From CAVVMA01 sp963830715 (lineage in GTDB: Bacteria > Desulfobacterota > Binatia > Binatales > Binataceae), in NCBI GenBank assembly GCA_963830715.1, contig CAWHNS010000002.1:1-64000 (forward strand): a stretch of 64,000 nucleotides of DNA. Direction: 5' to 3'. The first letter of the stretch is position 1. Each line of letters begins with the position of its first letter. Position numbers and translations under genes: made by a program. The notes below the pieces were generated by a model, which saw only the letters and a list, made by a program, of their open reading frames with translations, had not been told where the DNA came from and made no database searches. This document shows positions 9,407 through 19,912 of this stretch, in pieces.

Positions 9407-12400
9407 CTATCGCCTCACCGCGGCGAGGCTGGGGGCGGGGCCGGGCAATCCGTCGTAAACCAGCGCGCGGCCGTCCGAATGAAACTTCATCGCGGCCATC
9501 AGGCCGACGCGCGCCGATTCGAGCGCGGGCCTGCCGTTGATCGTGTCGATCGCGACCCGCGGGCGCATCGCGATAATCGCCGCCAGCGCGGCCGAGAACG
9601 ATTCGTCGTCCACCTCGCCAACTTCCATCAACCCGCGCGCCGCAAGACCGAGCACGACTCGTCCCGCGCGTATCACAACGATATTGCCGGCGTCCCGGGT
9701 GATTCCGCATCCGGGAACGAGCGCGCCATATGGATTGGCCGGATCGGCGGCGTTCAGCGCGATCGGGCGCTCGCGCGCCGGATTCAGCGCGCGCGCGGAT
9801 CGCAGCATCTCGACCGCTTCGGGCAACGCGTACTGCTCGCCGGAGAGTGACCGGACGAACCAGCCGCGGCGGATACTGCCCGCGTATTCCAGGCGCCTGA
9901 GCGCGAACGAAAGCTCCGTCCATGAAGCCGCTATCGATTCGAGCGCGAGCATCTCGCGGGAAAGAATCCCGTTGCGCGCGAGCAGCAGCATCGCGAGGTC
10001 TCGCGCTTCGTCGAAATCCGGGCCGGTGCGCGCAGGCCGCGACAACGCGGACCATCGGCCGGAGAGGCTTGATTTGAGCCGCGCGCGGAGAGCGGCGTCG
10101 TGCCGGGTCATCGTACGCCCGCGGTGGTCGAGCGCATGCCCCGCGTGCGGCTCGGAAACCAGCATCCGCAGCGGCGCGAAGCTGTCGTTGGAAACCCTCC
10201 CGGCAGCCGCCAGCCGCCATAGCGCGCCGAGCGTATCGCGCTCGGAGAGTCCCGCGCGATCGGCGAGCTGGTCGAGGTACTGCGCGCCGCCCGCAGCAAG
10301 CGCATCGAGCACGGCGCGCTCCCTGGGATCGGATACGTCCCCGTCGCCGGAGGGCCACAGGAAGGCCTGATTGCGCGCGAGGAACGCGACCTTCGACGGA
10401 AACTCGCGAGCGTCCCCTTCCTCAGCCACGCCCGCCCACATAACCGCTCCACCGAGACAGAGCAGGTCGAGGTATTCGGGTCTGTAGCCCGGAACGCGGG
10501 CCGGAAGGATCGCCTGCTCCCAGAGCCGAGGATCGAAGGCCAGGCCCGAAAGCTGCTCCAGCACGACCCCGGCACCGTCCTGCCCGTGCGGGAGGTCGGC
10601 GCCGCCTATATGGCTCCATCTGAGCCGGAAGGCGGCGAACTCCCGATCGTCGCACGGCTCGATTTCGGCGCGGACGCGCGCCAGCGTCATCCGATGGATT
10701 TTTTCCAGCACGTAGCGATCGCACCACTGCTCGGCGTCGGCTCTGGTGAAGTGCCCCCTGAAGATCGTCCCTTTGGCTTCCAGAGCGGCCAGCGCCGATT
10801 CGACCTGCGCCGCGACGAATCGAACCCGCTCCGCGAGTTCTGCCGCAGTCGCCGGCCCTGAGGTCTTGAGCGCCCGGCGCACGATTTCCTCGCGCGCCGC
10901 GTCCGGATCGATCGAGCCCGCATCGGCGTCGATCGGGCGGGAATCAAATGCGGCCTCGGGATACGCACTCGCTACCAGCGCACGATCCTCGGCTGCGAGA
11001 AGCACCTCACCCGAATCGGGATCGAGTGTTGCGCGAGTCAAACGGCCGTTCGCTTCCAGAGCCGCGGCCATCGCGCGCCAATCGCCCCGCGTTCGCTCTT
11101 CGAGCAAGTGCGGAGCGAGGACGCCGTGCGATTTGACAATCTCGTAAAGCTCGTCCGAATCGCGCGCCCTGCGATTTGCCGCGACGAAAGCCGCTTCCGC
11201 GGTGACGCTATCCACGACTTCAGCCGACAGCAGCTCGGAGAGATCCTCCTTGCGGAAAACATCCTCGGCCATGCCGCGATTCATGGTGACCGTGCGGCTT
11301 CGGCGGTTGGCGCGCTCGCCGTCATCGAGGAAGGAGTAATCCCAGGCCAGCAGCAGGCGATGCGCGAAGACCGACGGCGAAATTGCATCGACGAACACCG
11401 CGCGCACCGAACCGTTCTCGATACCGTTCAGCAGGTCGAGCATTCGCAGCACATCGGTCGATTCCTCCAGGCACTCGCGGATGGTCTCGCGCACGATGAA
11501 GTGATCCGGCACCGGAATCGCGGGCGGGCGATTCTCGAAGCAGGCCTGCTGCTGCGGAAAGATCGCGGCGACCAGTTCCTGAGTGCGCAGCCGCTGCATC
11601 CAGGCCGGCACCTTGCGGCCCTGGCTCGATCGCATCACGGTGAGCGCGCGAGTCGCGACGTGGCGGAAGCGCACCTCGAACATCGGCGAGGCGATCAGCG
11701 CCTGGACCAGCACGTCGCGCGCGGCGCGCGCGGGTACCATCTGGAATAGCCCTTCGAGCGCGAAGCTGTGGCGCGAGTTGAGCGCGAGCAGCACGCCGTC
11801 GTCGATCGCGGAAGCCTGGATCTCGAAATCGAACGACTGGCAAAGCCGCTTGCGGATCGCAAGGCCAAGTCCCCGGTTCAGGCGGATTCCGAACGGCGAA
11901 TGAATCACGATTTGCGTGCCGCCCAGGCCGTCGAAGAACCGCTCGACCACGACCGTGCGATGGTCGGGAATCGCGCCGAGGGCGGCCAATCCGCGACGCA
12001 CGTACGACACGGCCTGCGAGGCGGCGCGCTCCTCGAGTGCGCATTCATCGGCGAGCCAGCGCGCGGCGGCCTCGGGGGTATCGAGACGATCGGCGATATC
12101 GCGGCGCAATTCCCACAGTGCCTGCGAGAGCGCCCGGGAGCGGCCGCCCGCCTCGGTCTGCCAGAAGGGAAGGGTAGGGGCCATTCCGGGCGCCGGCTCG
12201 ACCATCAGCCGGCTGCGCGAGATGCGCTGGATTCGCCACGGCATCGAGCCGAGCGAGAAGACGTCGCCGCGCGCCGACTCCTGCGCGAAGTCTTCTTCGA
12301 CGTCGCCGATCTTGCGGTCCTGCGATTCGACCACCACGTCGTAGTTGCCGTTCTCCGGTATTGTCCCACCGGAGGTGATCGCCGCGATCCGCGCGCCGCG

Positions 12401-13896
12401 GCGCGCTCGCACGCGCGCGTTTTGGCGATCGAAGAAGATTTTCGGATTGGCGCCGCGGATATTGTTCGGCAGCTCGCAGGCCATCTCCTCGAGCAGGCGC
12501 CGGAGCGTGGCCGCGTCCATCGAGGCGAAGTTATCGGCGCCGCGCAGCAGGGCCAGCAGATCGGCCTCCGCAATCTCACCCTCCTCAGCCGCGATCGCGA
12601 CGATTTGCTGGGCCGCCACGTCAAGGCATCCGGTCGGAATCTCGACCTCGTCCAGCCGGCCCTGCCGGATCGTGCGCACCGCGGCGGCGCACTCCAGCAG
12701 GTCATCGAGGGTGAGCGCGAAGAAGCGGCCCTTGGGCGTCGCCTTGAGGCTGTGGCCGGAGCGGCCGATCCGCTGGATCGCCGCCGAGATCGACTTTGGT
12801 GAATCGAGTTGACAGACCAGCTCGACCGCGCCCACATCGATCCCCAGTTCGAGCGAGGCCGTCGCGACGATCGCTTTGAGCTGGCCGCGCTTGAGCCGTT
12901 GCTCGGCTTCGAGGCGTTCCTTGCGGGCGAGGCTCCCATGATGAGCCATCACGGCGCCGGCGCCCAGCCGCTTCTGGAGATTGAGCGCGACCCGCTCGGC
13001 CCATCGCCGCGAGAGCGTGAAGACCAGGGTCGTGCGATGCTCCCCGATTAGCTTCGCGACCGCGTCGTACATCGCCTCCCAATGCTGATGGGTCGCGAGC
13101 GGGCCGAGCTCGGGCCACGGGCGATCACGCGGAGATCCATCTCGCGCACGCGGTCGTCGGCGCGCACGATCCTGACCGGGCGGGGATCTCGCCGTCCGAT
13201 CCGATCGGTATCGCCGCCGGCCAGAAACTCAGCCAGCCGCTCGATCGGATTCAGCGTCGCCGAGAGCCCGATACGCGCGGGCCGGGGCGCACCGCTTGAG
13301 CGGACCGTCCGCTCCAGGCGCTCCAGCGTGAGCGCCAGGTGCGCGCCGCGCTTGTTGCCAGCGACTGCGTGAAGCTCATCGACAATCACGTAGCGAACCG
13401 CGCGGAGCTTCTCGCGAAAGCGCGGCGAGGTGAGCAGGATGTAGAGCGACTCGGGAGTTGTGACCAGGATATGCGGAGGCTTGCGGAGCATCGCGCCCCG
13501 CTCCTTGACGGTCGTGTCGCCGGTGCGCAGCGCGGCGCGAACCTCGGCGAGCTGGATACCCATTTCGGCGGCAACGCGCCGCACGCCGTCGAGCGGCTCG
13601 TCGAGGTTGAGGCGGATATCGTTGGCCAGCGCCTTGAGCGGCGAGACATAGAGGACCGACACCTCGTCGCGCAGCGCACCGGCCTCGGCCTCACCGATGA
13701 GCCGATTGATCGCCCACATGAAGGCGGCGAGCGTCTTGCCGCTGCCGGTGGGCGCGCAGAGCAGCACATCGTGGCCCACACCATTCTGCGACTCGCCGAT
13801 CACCGGCCATCCGAGGTCCTGCACCCGCGACGGCGTTCCGAAACGCCGCTCGAACCAGGTGCGAACCGCAGGATGGAATGGCGCGAGGACGGGCAT
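9407..13896 (-). CDS. lhr: Large ATP-dependent helicase Lhr (one frameshift)
   Basis: This is a ~1,496-residue superfamily 2 helicase of the Lhr type, linked to nucleic acid repair. From 13896 the motor domain shows CAPTGSGKTLAAF (Walker A), YVSPLKALANDI (Ia), VIVDELHAVAGNKRG (II) and IGLSATLNP (III). The second RecA domain has AHHGSLARKERLEAE, ATASLELGIDVG and QRIGRSGH (VI). A long Lhr core with winged-helix segments and a DUF4145-free carboxy region follows. A missing base near 13110 splits the frame after LRVIARGP; restoring it joins ELGPLATHQHWEAMYDAV. The length fits full-length Lhr. The stop is TAG 9407-9409. The gene appears monocistronic, transcribed away from a divergent membrane protein. 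Confidence 0.9.
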
Positions 13897-13947
13897 GGAC
13901 TACCTATAGCATGCGGCGTGGAAGCCCTCACGATCACTCGTGGCGTT

Positions 13948-13976
13948 AGATTCCTCGGCCATCGCTCGAAATGACA
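13948..13976 (-). repeat. Short dispersed repeat, copy A (GTCATTYCGAGCG type)
   Basis: On the minus strand this reads TGTCATTTCGAGCGATGGCC followed by GAGGAATCT. It matches copy B at 44622-44649 (TGTCATTCCGAGCGCAGCGA then GGAATCT) over most positions, in the opposite orientation. Both copies are intergenic. Elements with this GTCATTCCGAGCG...GAGGAATCT core are, from general experience, frequent between genes in many uncultured bacteria. The function is unknown. Confidence 0.5.
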
Positions 13977-14169
13977 GGCGAGGCTGATCGCGGTCGGCTC
14001 CGGGGCTGTCAGTTTAACTTGGTTGCCACGTACTATTTTGCCTGCGCCAGGCCAAAGCGTATTATCCGCATAAAATGTTCCGGATTTTCGGCGGACGCAG
14101 AAGATCGGTCGCATCGCAGCGATACCAATCCTCGGCGGATTCCATCATCAATACGTTCGGGTTCAAGTT

Positions 14170-15984
14170 TTGAATAGGCACGGCACCGCGCGCGTAGTCA
14201 CCTGGACGATCCTCGGCGTCAATGGACTGCTGCTGATTATCTCTCTGCCCGACTACCGCGCGGTTGTCGACTCCGGCTATCATATCTCGCTCGCGCGATG
14301 GTACGCGGCGCACGGCACTGCGTGGTGGGACCACATCAACTACGGTCCCGCCGGCCGCCCAAACCTGCAAGGGCCGGCGCTTCACGTCGCGATCGCAATC
14401 CTCGGCCGGATGCTCGGCGGCAACGCCGATTCATTCATTCTTGCCAACGCAATTCTCGGGCTCATGCAATGGAGCGTGGCGATGGTGACCGTGCTTTATT
14501 TTGCGCGCCGGCTCGGCGGTGATATCGCCGCAATGTTCGCGGTCGCGTTGCTCGCCGGCAGCGCTTCGGCCGCGGCCTCTTTCTACATCGGGATTCCTTC
14601 GGGATGGGTCTTCATATCGATACCGTGGGCGATTTATTTCTTTCTCGAAGATCGGCTCGTAGTTGCGACGTTAATCACCTCCGCCGCCTGCTACGTTCAC
14701 CTTGGTGGATTCCTCACTGCGCCGTTCGGAATTCTGGTTGCCGCGATTTTGGAAAGGCGCTGGCGTGCGCTGATCGTAGTCGGCCTCGCCACCGCAATCC
14801 TCACGTCGCCCTACTCGATTCACTTTCTGGCCAATCTCGCGTGGTATCGCGGCCGCCACGGCCACGAAGCGATGGCGCTTGATCCGCTGGCCGACATCCT
14901 GTCGATTGCGGGCGCGATCTGGTTTTTTCGCCACCCGGCGCGCCACAAATTCCTGCTCGCCTGGGCCGCCGCGCCCGTTTCATGGCTGGTTCAGGATCCC
15001 AGCCGCTTCGTCCTGCAATCTGCCCTCGCTGGATCCGCGATCGGCGGCTTGTTCCTTGCCGCAATGATGGATCGGATTTCCGTCCGCGCCATTCGTGTCG
15101 CCTTCGCCACGGTTCTCGTCGCCCTCGCAACTGTCTTTCCGCTTGGCGTCCCGAGTCTTATCGCCGAGGCCTCCTGGGACGCGGGACTTCATTTCCCTTT
15201 GCTCGAGGATTGGGATCAGGCGCGCGAATTGGCCCGCGTAATCGACGACCATCACCTGAACAACCGGCTGCTCGCGATGTATTCGTCATCGGCCGGGCCG
15301 AGCATCGCGGTCTTCACTCAGGTCGTGCTGCGCAAGGGACATTGGGTCGAGGTGCAGCCGCGCCACGATCCCGGCGACGATCTCTCTGCGGGCGCTCAGA
15401 CCTATGTTGTGCCGCTGGCGACCGATGATCCGGTGCTGTCGTCGATGTCTCGAGCCGGGCTCGTTCAGGTCTATGGCGGCACTTCGGACTCCGCCGTGAT
15501 CGATCTGCTGAAGCCCGCTGATCGCAAAACGATTGCGCCTGTCGTTTCGCAAATTCTCGCTGGTAACGCGGATTGGCTCGGCGACAACGCGATTAACAAC
15601 AAGATGCCGCCGCGGGCCGAGATCGCAAAGCTGTGGTCGAAAAAAGGGCTCGACGCGCACCGCGTCAAGATGGATCGGCAACGATTCCGCGCAGGCAGGA
15701 TGGAAATAGCGTGCCTCGTTTACGCCTACGCAATCGAGAACGAGTCGCCGAAAGTTGCCTATCAGGTTCGCGGTGGCGCGCGCGGACTTGGTGAGATGGC
15801 GGCTTTTATCAGCGACGGCAACACGGTCGGCTTCATGAGCGACGCTCGGTTCGAACTGTTCAAGCGCAACATGCACGCGTACGCCGCCGCCCTTCGCGCG
15901 GGCGGACCAGGCTCGCTCGACGCGCCTGCGGTTGGCCTCGCGGCGAGTAAGTTGTTCGAGGACTTCTTCGGCGGCGCTGCGTAG
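14170..15984 (+). CDS. Polytopic membrane protein, unknown function
   Basis: I do not recognise this 604-residue protein. The TTG start at 14170 gives MNRHGTARVVTWTILGVNG and a first membrane helix. About nine further hydrophobic segments cover residues ~70-330 (for example GDIAAMFAVALLAGSASAAA and VAFATVLVALATVFPLGVPS). They are followed by a ~270-residue soluble carboxy domain with no cysteine cluster or known active-site motif. The early loop DSGYHISLARWYAAHG sits where GT-C glycosyltransferases carry acidic catalytic residues, so a membrane glycosyltransferase-like role is possible but unproven. The gene is uninterrupted, divergent from lhr and convergent with the acyl-CoA dehydrogenase. 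Confidence 0.6.
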   Translation: MNRHGTARVVTWTILGVNGLLLIISLPDYRAVVDSGYHISLARWYAAHGTAWWDHINYGPAGRPNLQGPALHVAIAILGRMLGGNADSFILANAILGLMQWSVAMVTVLYFARRLGGDIAAMFAVALLAGSASAAASFYIGIPSGWVFISIPWAIYFFLEDRLVVATLITSAACYVHLGGFLTAPFGILVAAILERRWRALIVVGLATAILTSPYSIHFLANLAWYRGRHGHEAMALDPLADILSIAGAIWFFRHPARHKFLLAWAAAPVSWLVQDPSRFVLQSALAGSAIGGLFLAAMMDRISVRAIRVAFATVLVALATVFPLGVPSLIAEASWDAGLHFPLLEDWDQARELARVIDDHHLNNRLLAMYSSSAGPSIAVFTQVVLRKGHWVEVQPRHDPGDDLSAGAQTYVVPLATDDPVLSSMSRAGLVQVYGGTSDSAVIDLLKPADRKTIAPVVSQILAGNADWLGDNAINNKMPPRAEIAKLWSKKGLDAHRVKMDRQRFRAGRMEIACLVYAYAIENESPKVAYQVRGGARGLGEMAAFISDGNTVGFMSDARFELFKRNMHAYAAALRAGGPGSLDAPAVGLAASKLFEDFFGGAA

Positions 15985-15991
15985 CCCCCCG

Positions 15992-16016
15992 GTCAGGAGG
16001 CGAACGCTCTTCTGAC
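15992..16016 (+). terminator. Hairpin between convergent genes
   Basis: GTCAGGAGG pairs with the complementary arm ending CTTCTGAC (nine pairs, two of them G-U) around a seven-base loop, eight bases after the membrane protein stop. There is no T-run, so it may act only weakly or with Rho. The opposing acyl-CoA dehydrogenase ends at 16055. Confidence 0.35.
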
Positions 16017-16054
16017 GGACAATAGCGCGAAGGGCACCGGCGCGGTTCTCAACT

Positions 16055-17298
16055 CTAATTCAACTCTCTGGTGCCGTAGCCGAGGATGCGCCGGGCCACG
16101 ATCAGCATCTGCATCTGCTGCGTGCCTTCGTAGATGTCGTTGATCTTCGCGTCGCGCATCCACTTCTCGACCAGCATGCGCCGCGAGTAGCCGAGGGGCC
16201 GAGGATCTCGACCGCCTTCTGCGTGACTAGCGTGACCACCTGACCCGCCTTGGCCTTGGCCATCGAGGCTTCGAGATTGTTCGGTCGCTCCATATCGAGC
16301 ATCCACGCGGAGCGCCACGCGAGCAGGCGAACGGCCTTCAAACCGGCTTCCATCTCCATGTAGTCGCGCTCGATCGCGGTTAGTTTCTGCGGCGAGATAC
16401 CATAGCGAATCGGAATGTTCCGATCCTTCAGAAATTCGGCGACGCAATCGAGCGCGGCGCGCCCGACGCCGAGCGACATCGAGGCGACGATCGTCCGGGT
16501 GGTATCGAGAGTGGCCTTCACGTCCCGAAAGCCGGTACCGCGCTCGACCTCGGGATCACCCAGCAGATTATCCACCGGCACGCGGCAGTTCTCGAACACG
16601 ATCGCAGCAGTGTCGGAGGCGCGGATGCCGAGTTTTTTCTCGACCCTGATCACAGTCATGCCGGGCGTGCCGCGCTCCACCACGAACGGCTTGATACCGG
16701 CGCGGCCGGCGCTTCGGTCGATCGTCGCCCAGACCACTACGAATCCGTCGGACTTCTCGACCGCCATCTGGCCGGAGGTGCAGAACATCTTGGCGCCGTT
16801 GATGACCCAATGGTCGCCGTCGCGCGCGGCGGTGGTCGCGATTGCGGCCGAATCCGAGCCGCATCCGGGCTCCGTGATCGCCATCGCGCTCCACTTGGGC
16901 GCCCCTTCCTTGAACCGCGCCAGGAACCGCTCCTTCTGATCGGGCGTTCCCGACGACGCGACCATCGCTCCGCCAAGTCCGGCGTTGGGGATCGAGATGA
17001 AGAGGCCGGCGTCGCCCCAGCAGAGTTCTTCAGCCGCCATCACGAGCTCGAGGTTGTGCGTTCGATGGCGTTTTGCACCCTGGACGTCCGGGCTCGCGGC
17101 GCCCTGCGCGCGGCGCGGATCCAACTGCAGGTCGGCCTGCGACGCGGACCACATCGTCTGGTAGAACTGCCAGGGCTTGTCGTGCTCGCGCTCGTCGTAC
17201 TCGCGCGAGATCGGGCGCATCATGTGCTCCGCGACCGCGCGATACATCTGGAGCCTGCTGAGGACCCGCGGCTCCAATTCGAAGTCGATCATCGGCAA
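16055..17298 (-). CDS. Acyl-CoA dehydrogenase (one frameshift)
   Basis: This is a FAD flavoprotein that oxidises an acyl-CoA to the 2-enoyl-CoA. From 17298 it has a helical amino domain, the FAD/substrate block AITEPGCGSDSAAIATTA, WVINGAKMFCTSG, and the carboxy helical domain with QKAVEILGP. A missing C in a run near 16200 breaks the frame; the continuation GYSRRMLVEKWMRDAKINDI and YEGTQQMQMLIVARRILGYG ends at TAG 16055-16057, giving 414 residues. The EGTQQ motif is where FAD contacts and one class of catalytic glutamates lie. The gene follows a SnoaL-like gene and a CoA-transferase on the same strand, so together they may handle one acyl-CoA substrate. Confidence 0.88.
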
Positions 17299-17322
17299 CG
17301 CCTGCCAGATTCGGCCGCGCGG

Positions 17323-17751
17323 CTATGCCCTGCCGTCAACCCGGACGACGCGGCTCTCGAAGCGCCAGCGCCCATCGACCTTGCGAAGCTTGTCTTCGTA
17401 GTGGCCGACCGCCGCCAGCGCTGTTCGCCCGTCCTTCGAATGGTAGTAAGTGAAATAGCAACTGCCATCGGCGCGGTCGCCGTCAATCTCGAAATATACT
17501 CCAGTAACTACGTGACGCGCCTGGGCGCCGCCCAGCGAGTTCCGGTAGATCTTGACGAACTTGCAAAGACCCTCGCGCCCGACGTGGCGCCCGAAGCGCT
17601 GGCTCTCGAAGGTCCCGTCGTCGGTGAAACAATCTATCCAGTCCTCGTATCGGCCGCTGTCGAGCGTGATCGCGTAGAGCGTGTACAGATCGCGAATCGC
17701 TTCTCGATCTTCCAGGCTTCCGCTTGGCGTCCACATGGCGGTTTTCCTCAA
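17323..17751 (-). CDS. SnoaL/NTF2-like fold protein
   Basis: This 142-residue single-domain protein has the cone-shaped alpha+beta SnoaL_4 pattern: DREAIRDLYTLYAITLDSGR, DWIDCFTDDGTFES, ARHVVTGVYFEIDGDRADGS and GHYEDKLRKVDGRWRFESRV. The family includes ketosteroid-isomerase-like and hydroxylase-associated proteins, and the substrate cannot be deduced from sequence. The gene lies between a CoA-transferase and an acyl-CoA dehydrogenase with about 10-25 bases on either side, so all three are probably co-transcribed leftwards from the CoA-transferase promoter. That context suggests a role on a CoA-linked or steroid-like substrate, which is inference. Confidence 0.7.
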   Translation of the reverse strand: MRKTAMWTPSGSLEDREAIRDLYTLYAITLDSGRYEDWIDCFTDDGTFESQRFGRHVGREGLCKFVKIYRNSLGGAQARHVVTGVYFEIDGDRADGSCYFTYYHSKDGRTALAAVGHYEDKLRKVDGRWRFESRVVRVDGRA

Positions 17752-17760
17752 ATGCCTTCG

Positions 17761-18977
17761 TTAGATTACACCCGATTCGCGCAGGCGGGCGACCTCTTCC
17801 CAGCTATAGCCGAGATCCTCGGTGAGGATCGTCTCTGTGTGCTGGCCGAGGCTCGGGCGCGGCCCCGCGCGGATCTCCCGGCGTACGGGAGAATTTGATC
17901 GGCATGCCCACGATCTTGGTCCTGCCGAGGTCAGGATGATCGTAATCGACGATGTACTGGTTGGCGATCACCTGGGGATCGTTGGGCAGGTCGGCAACCG
18001 AATTGACGATCCCGAAAATGAAGTCGCCGCCCGCTTTGAGGATCTTGAGCCATTCCTCGCGCGGCCTGGTCGCGAAGGTCCGGTCGAGGATGGCGATCAC
18101 TTCCCTGGCGTTGGTGCCGCGCCCGCGAAGGTCGGCGAAGCGCGGGTCGGCGGCCAGTCCGCTCAGGCCGAGCGCGGCGCAGAAATCCTTCCAGTAGCGA
18201 TCCGACTGGAGCATCGAGAGACAAATCCACTTGCCGTCGCCGCATTGGTAGTGATTCCACAAGGGGTTGAAGGCCGCATCGCGCGCGTTGCGCGGAATCT
18301 CCCATCCCATCATCGCCCGCGACGCGACGTTGAGACCCTTGAAGCATCGTCATCGATCCGAGATGCGACACGTCGATCTCCTGGCCCACGCCGTACCGCT
18401 CGCGGGCGAGCAGCGCGGTGATTACGCCGAAGGCCAGCATGATCGCGCCCGCCTGATCGGCGATTCCGCCGGTGATGTAAGTCGGGGGCTGGTCGGGGCC
18501 GCCGATCGCGTTCATGATTCCCGAACGGGCCTGTCCGAGGTAGTCGAACGAAGGGTCGCCGCTTTCGGCGCCTTCGGGGCCGTAGCCGGACGCGCTCGCA
18601 TAGATCAGGCCCGGATTGCGCGCGCCGAGCGTCGCGTAGTCAAGCCCCAGGCGCTGCGCGACACCCTTGCGGAAGTTCTGCAGGAACACGTCGCTCTTCG
18701 CCGCGAGCCTCGCCACGATTTCGCGGGCCTCGGGCTTCTTCAAGTCCAGTGCAAGGCTCTTCTTGTGGCGGTTGTTCGCCTCGAAATAGAAGTTGCGCGA
18801 GGCCTTATAGGTCGAGCCGCCGGCCACCGCCAGGATCCATCGGCCGGGGTCGCCGCTTTCCCGCTCCTCCAGCTTGATGACCTCGGCGCCCAGATCGGCG
18901 AGCATCATGGTGGCCACCGGACCCTGCTGCCAGATGGTCCAATCGATGACCCGAATTCCTTTCAGCGGAGCATCCAT
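17761..18977 (-). CDS. Family III CoA-transferase, CaiB/BaiF type (two frameshifts)
   Basis: This enzyme transfers CoA between carboxylic acids. From 18977: LKGIRVIDWTIWQQGPVATM, LADLGAEVIKLEERESGDPG, SLALDLKKPEAREIVARLAA, and DVFLQNFRKGVAQRLGLDY, the family block in which the catalytic Asp typically lies near residue 170. One extra base near 18345 moves the frame to GWEIPRNARDAAFNPLWNHY, and another near 17885 moves it to the typical end LGQHTETILTEDLGYSWEEV, finishing at TAA 17761-17763. Removing both gives 404 residues, the usual size. It is the first gene of a probable three-gene operon with the SnoaL-like and acyl-CoA dehydrogenase genes. Confidence 0.88.
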
Positions 18978-19154
18978 AACCTCACCCCGATAATGCCGCG
19001 GGCATATTCAAGGGCGTATATAGCACAAGATCGGACGGGCGGGCGCCGGGTCAGGGAAGACGCGCCGGCGCCCGAGCCGGCCTCAACCGGAAGAGCCGGG
19101 ACCGCTCGCGGGTTGCGGCAGGCGTCCCAGGTCCGGGACGCGCGAGCGCAGCCC

Positions 19155-19183
19155 TTGACAGTGTTGTAGGATTATCCTACTAT
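19155..19183 (+). promoter_or_regulatory. Strong sigma70-type promoter
   Basis: A perfect TTGACA (19155-19160) is followed by 17 bases and TACTAT (19178-19183). It lies 38 bases upstream of the ATG of the 60-residue gene at 19221. It is the best match to the vegetative consensus seen in this window. Confidence 0.75.
19166..19180. promoter_or_regulatory. Palindromic operator inside the promoter
   Basis: GTAGGAT-T-ATCCTAC is a perfect 7+1+7 inverted repeat. It fills most of the promoter spacer and overlaps the first bases of the -10 box, so a bound dimer would block RNA polymerase. I cannot name the regulator. Confidence 0.6.
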
Positions 19184-19220
19184 ACGTTGCAGTGAAGAAG
19201 GCGGAGGAGGAGCCCTGAGT

Positions 19221-19403
19221 ATGCGCAAACCGAAGAACATAGTCAACCGGGTCCGCAAGGACGAGAAGCTGCTGGCCAAGCTCGGCTTGACGGGTAAGGA
19301 ACTGGAATTTCTGGACCAGGTCGAACTGTTCGGCAGCTTGAAGAGTGTCGATGACGTGCTCTTCATCCTGAAGAACATCCGCGCGGCCAACTCCGGAGAT
19401 TAA
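19221..19403 (+). CDS. Small basic protein under palindromic control
   Basis: This is a 60-residue protein of unknown family: MRKPKNIVNRVRKDEKLLAK followed by LGLTGKELEFLDQVELFGSL and KSVDDVLFILKNIRAANSGD. It has a lysine/arginine-rich start, is predicted largely helical with no cysteine or membrane segment, and could be a small DNA- or protein-binding regulator. The ribosome site GGAGGAGG lies ten bases before ATG 19221. The perfect promoter and embedded palindrome upstream imply tight repression and high induced output. The nearest + strand gene downstream (comF) is 510 bases away, so the gene is probably monocistronic. No function is assigned. Confidence 0.65.
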   Translation: MRKPKNIVNRVRKDEKLLAKLGLTGKELEFLDQVELFGSLKSVDDVLFILKNIRAANSGD

Positions 19404-19448
19404 GACTCACCCTCGTAGAGAACCGGCAAAACCCCGTCGTCTCGCCAG

Positions 19449-19467
19449 GAGCGCGCCAGGCGCGCTC
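19449..19467. terminator. Perfect GC-rich hairpin after the 60-aa gene
   Basis: GAGCGCGCC-A-GGCGCGCTC is a perfect 9+1+9 inverted repeat, 45 bases after the stop of the small gene and before the opposing 19555 gene. No T-run follows directly. It is a possible bidirectional transcription stop or a protein site. Confidence 0.4.
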
Positions 19468-19554
19468 GCGGCGAATTCTTGTCGTCCGTCGCCTCCTGAC
19501 AGTTTTTGTACTTTTCTAGACTGCCCGGCGGCTGACGACCCGCCAGTCGCGAGC

Positions 19555-19854
19555 TTATTTTGAAAACCACAGAAAGACCGTCAATGTCAGGAAGCCCAGC
19601 CCCATGAACCCATATACCACCGCCGCCAACTCGTTTTCCTTTCGCGTCGAACGGTAGATCATCAGCAAAGCCGCAGCCGCAGTAGTATAGGCCCGGGTGT
19701 CGGGCTGAAGCTGCAGCCACGCGCTGCGGACGTTTTCAGGGACGAGATCCGACAGCCGGCGGAGCAATTCGTTCACGCTCGAATCGTCGGCCAATACCGC
19801 CAACAGCTTCGACACAGCGCCAAAACGATCGCATCCGACCGGGCGTCGGGTCAA
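19555..19854 (-). CDS. Small hypothetical protein with C-terminal membrane helix
   Basis: This protein has up to 99 residues. The longest frame starts at TTG 19854, but GTG at VSKLLAVLADDSSVNELLRR (about 85 residues) is at least as likely. The soluble front half is followed by AYTTAAAALLMIYRSTRKEN and a strong terminal helix VVYGFMGLGFLTLTVFLWFS ending at TAA 19555-19557. I do not recognise the family. It reads away from comF (divergent), so the two genes may share the ~60-base control region around 19855-19912. Confidence 0.45.
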   Translation of the reverse strand: MTRRPVGCDRFGAVSKLLAVLADDSSVNELLRRLSDLVPENVRSAWLQLQPDTRAYTTAAAALLMIYRSTRKENELAAVVYGFMGLGFLTLTVFLWFSK

Positions 19855-19912
19855 CTATGGTTTGCGGCGCGTGTTGCGCGGCCCGAGGACTTCGTATGAG
19901 CATAGGGAACCG

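Noticed and set aside
6510..9420. acnA-lhr block as a genomic island inserted into the liv operon
   Set aside because: No integrase, att repeats, tRNA or transposase is present, and the sequence continues as ordinary chromosome for 57 kb.
11768..12802. Long + strand open frames opposite lhr
   Set aside because: GC-rich mirror frames without family motifs, while the minus strand carries continuous helicase motifs.
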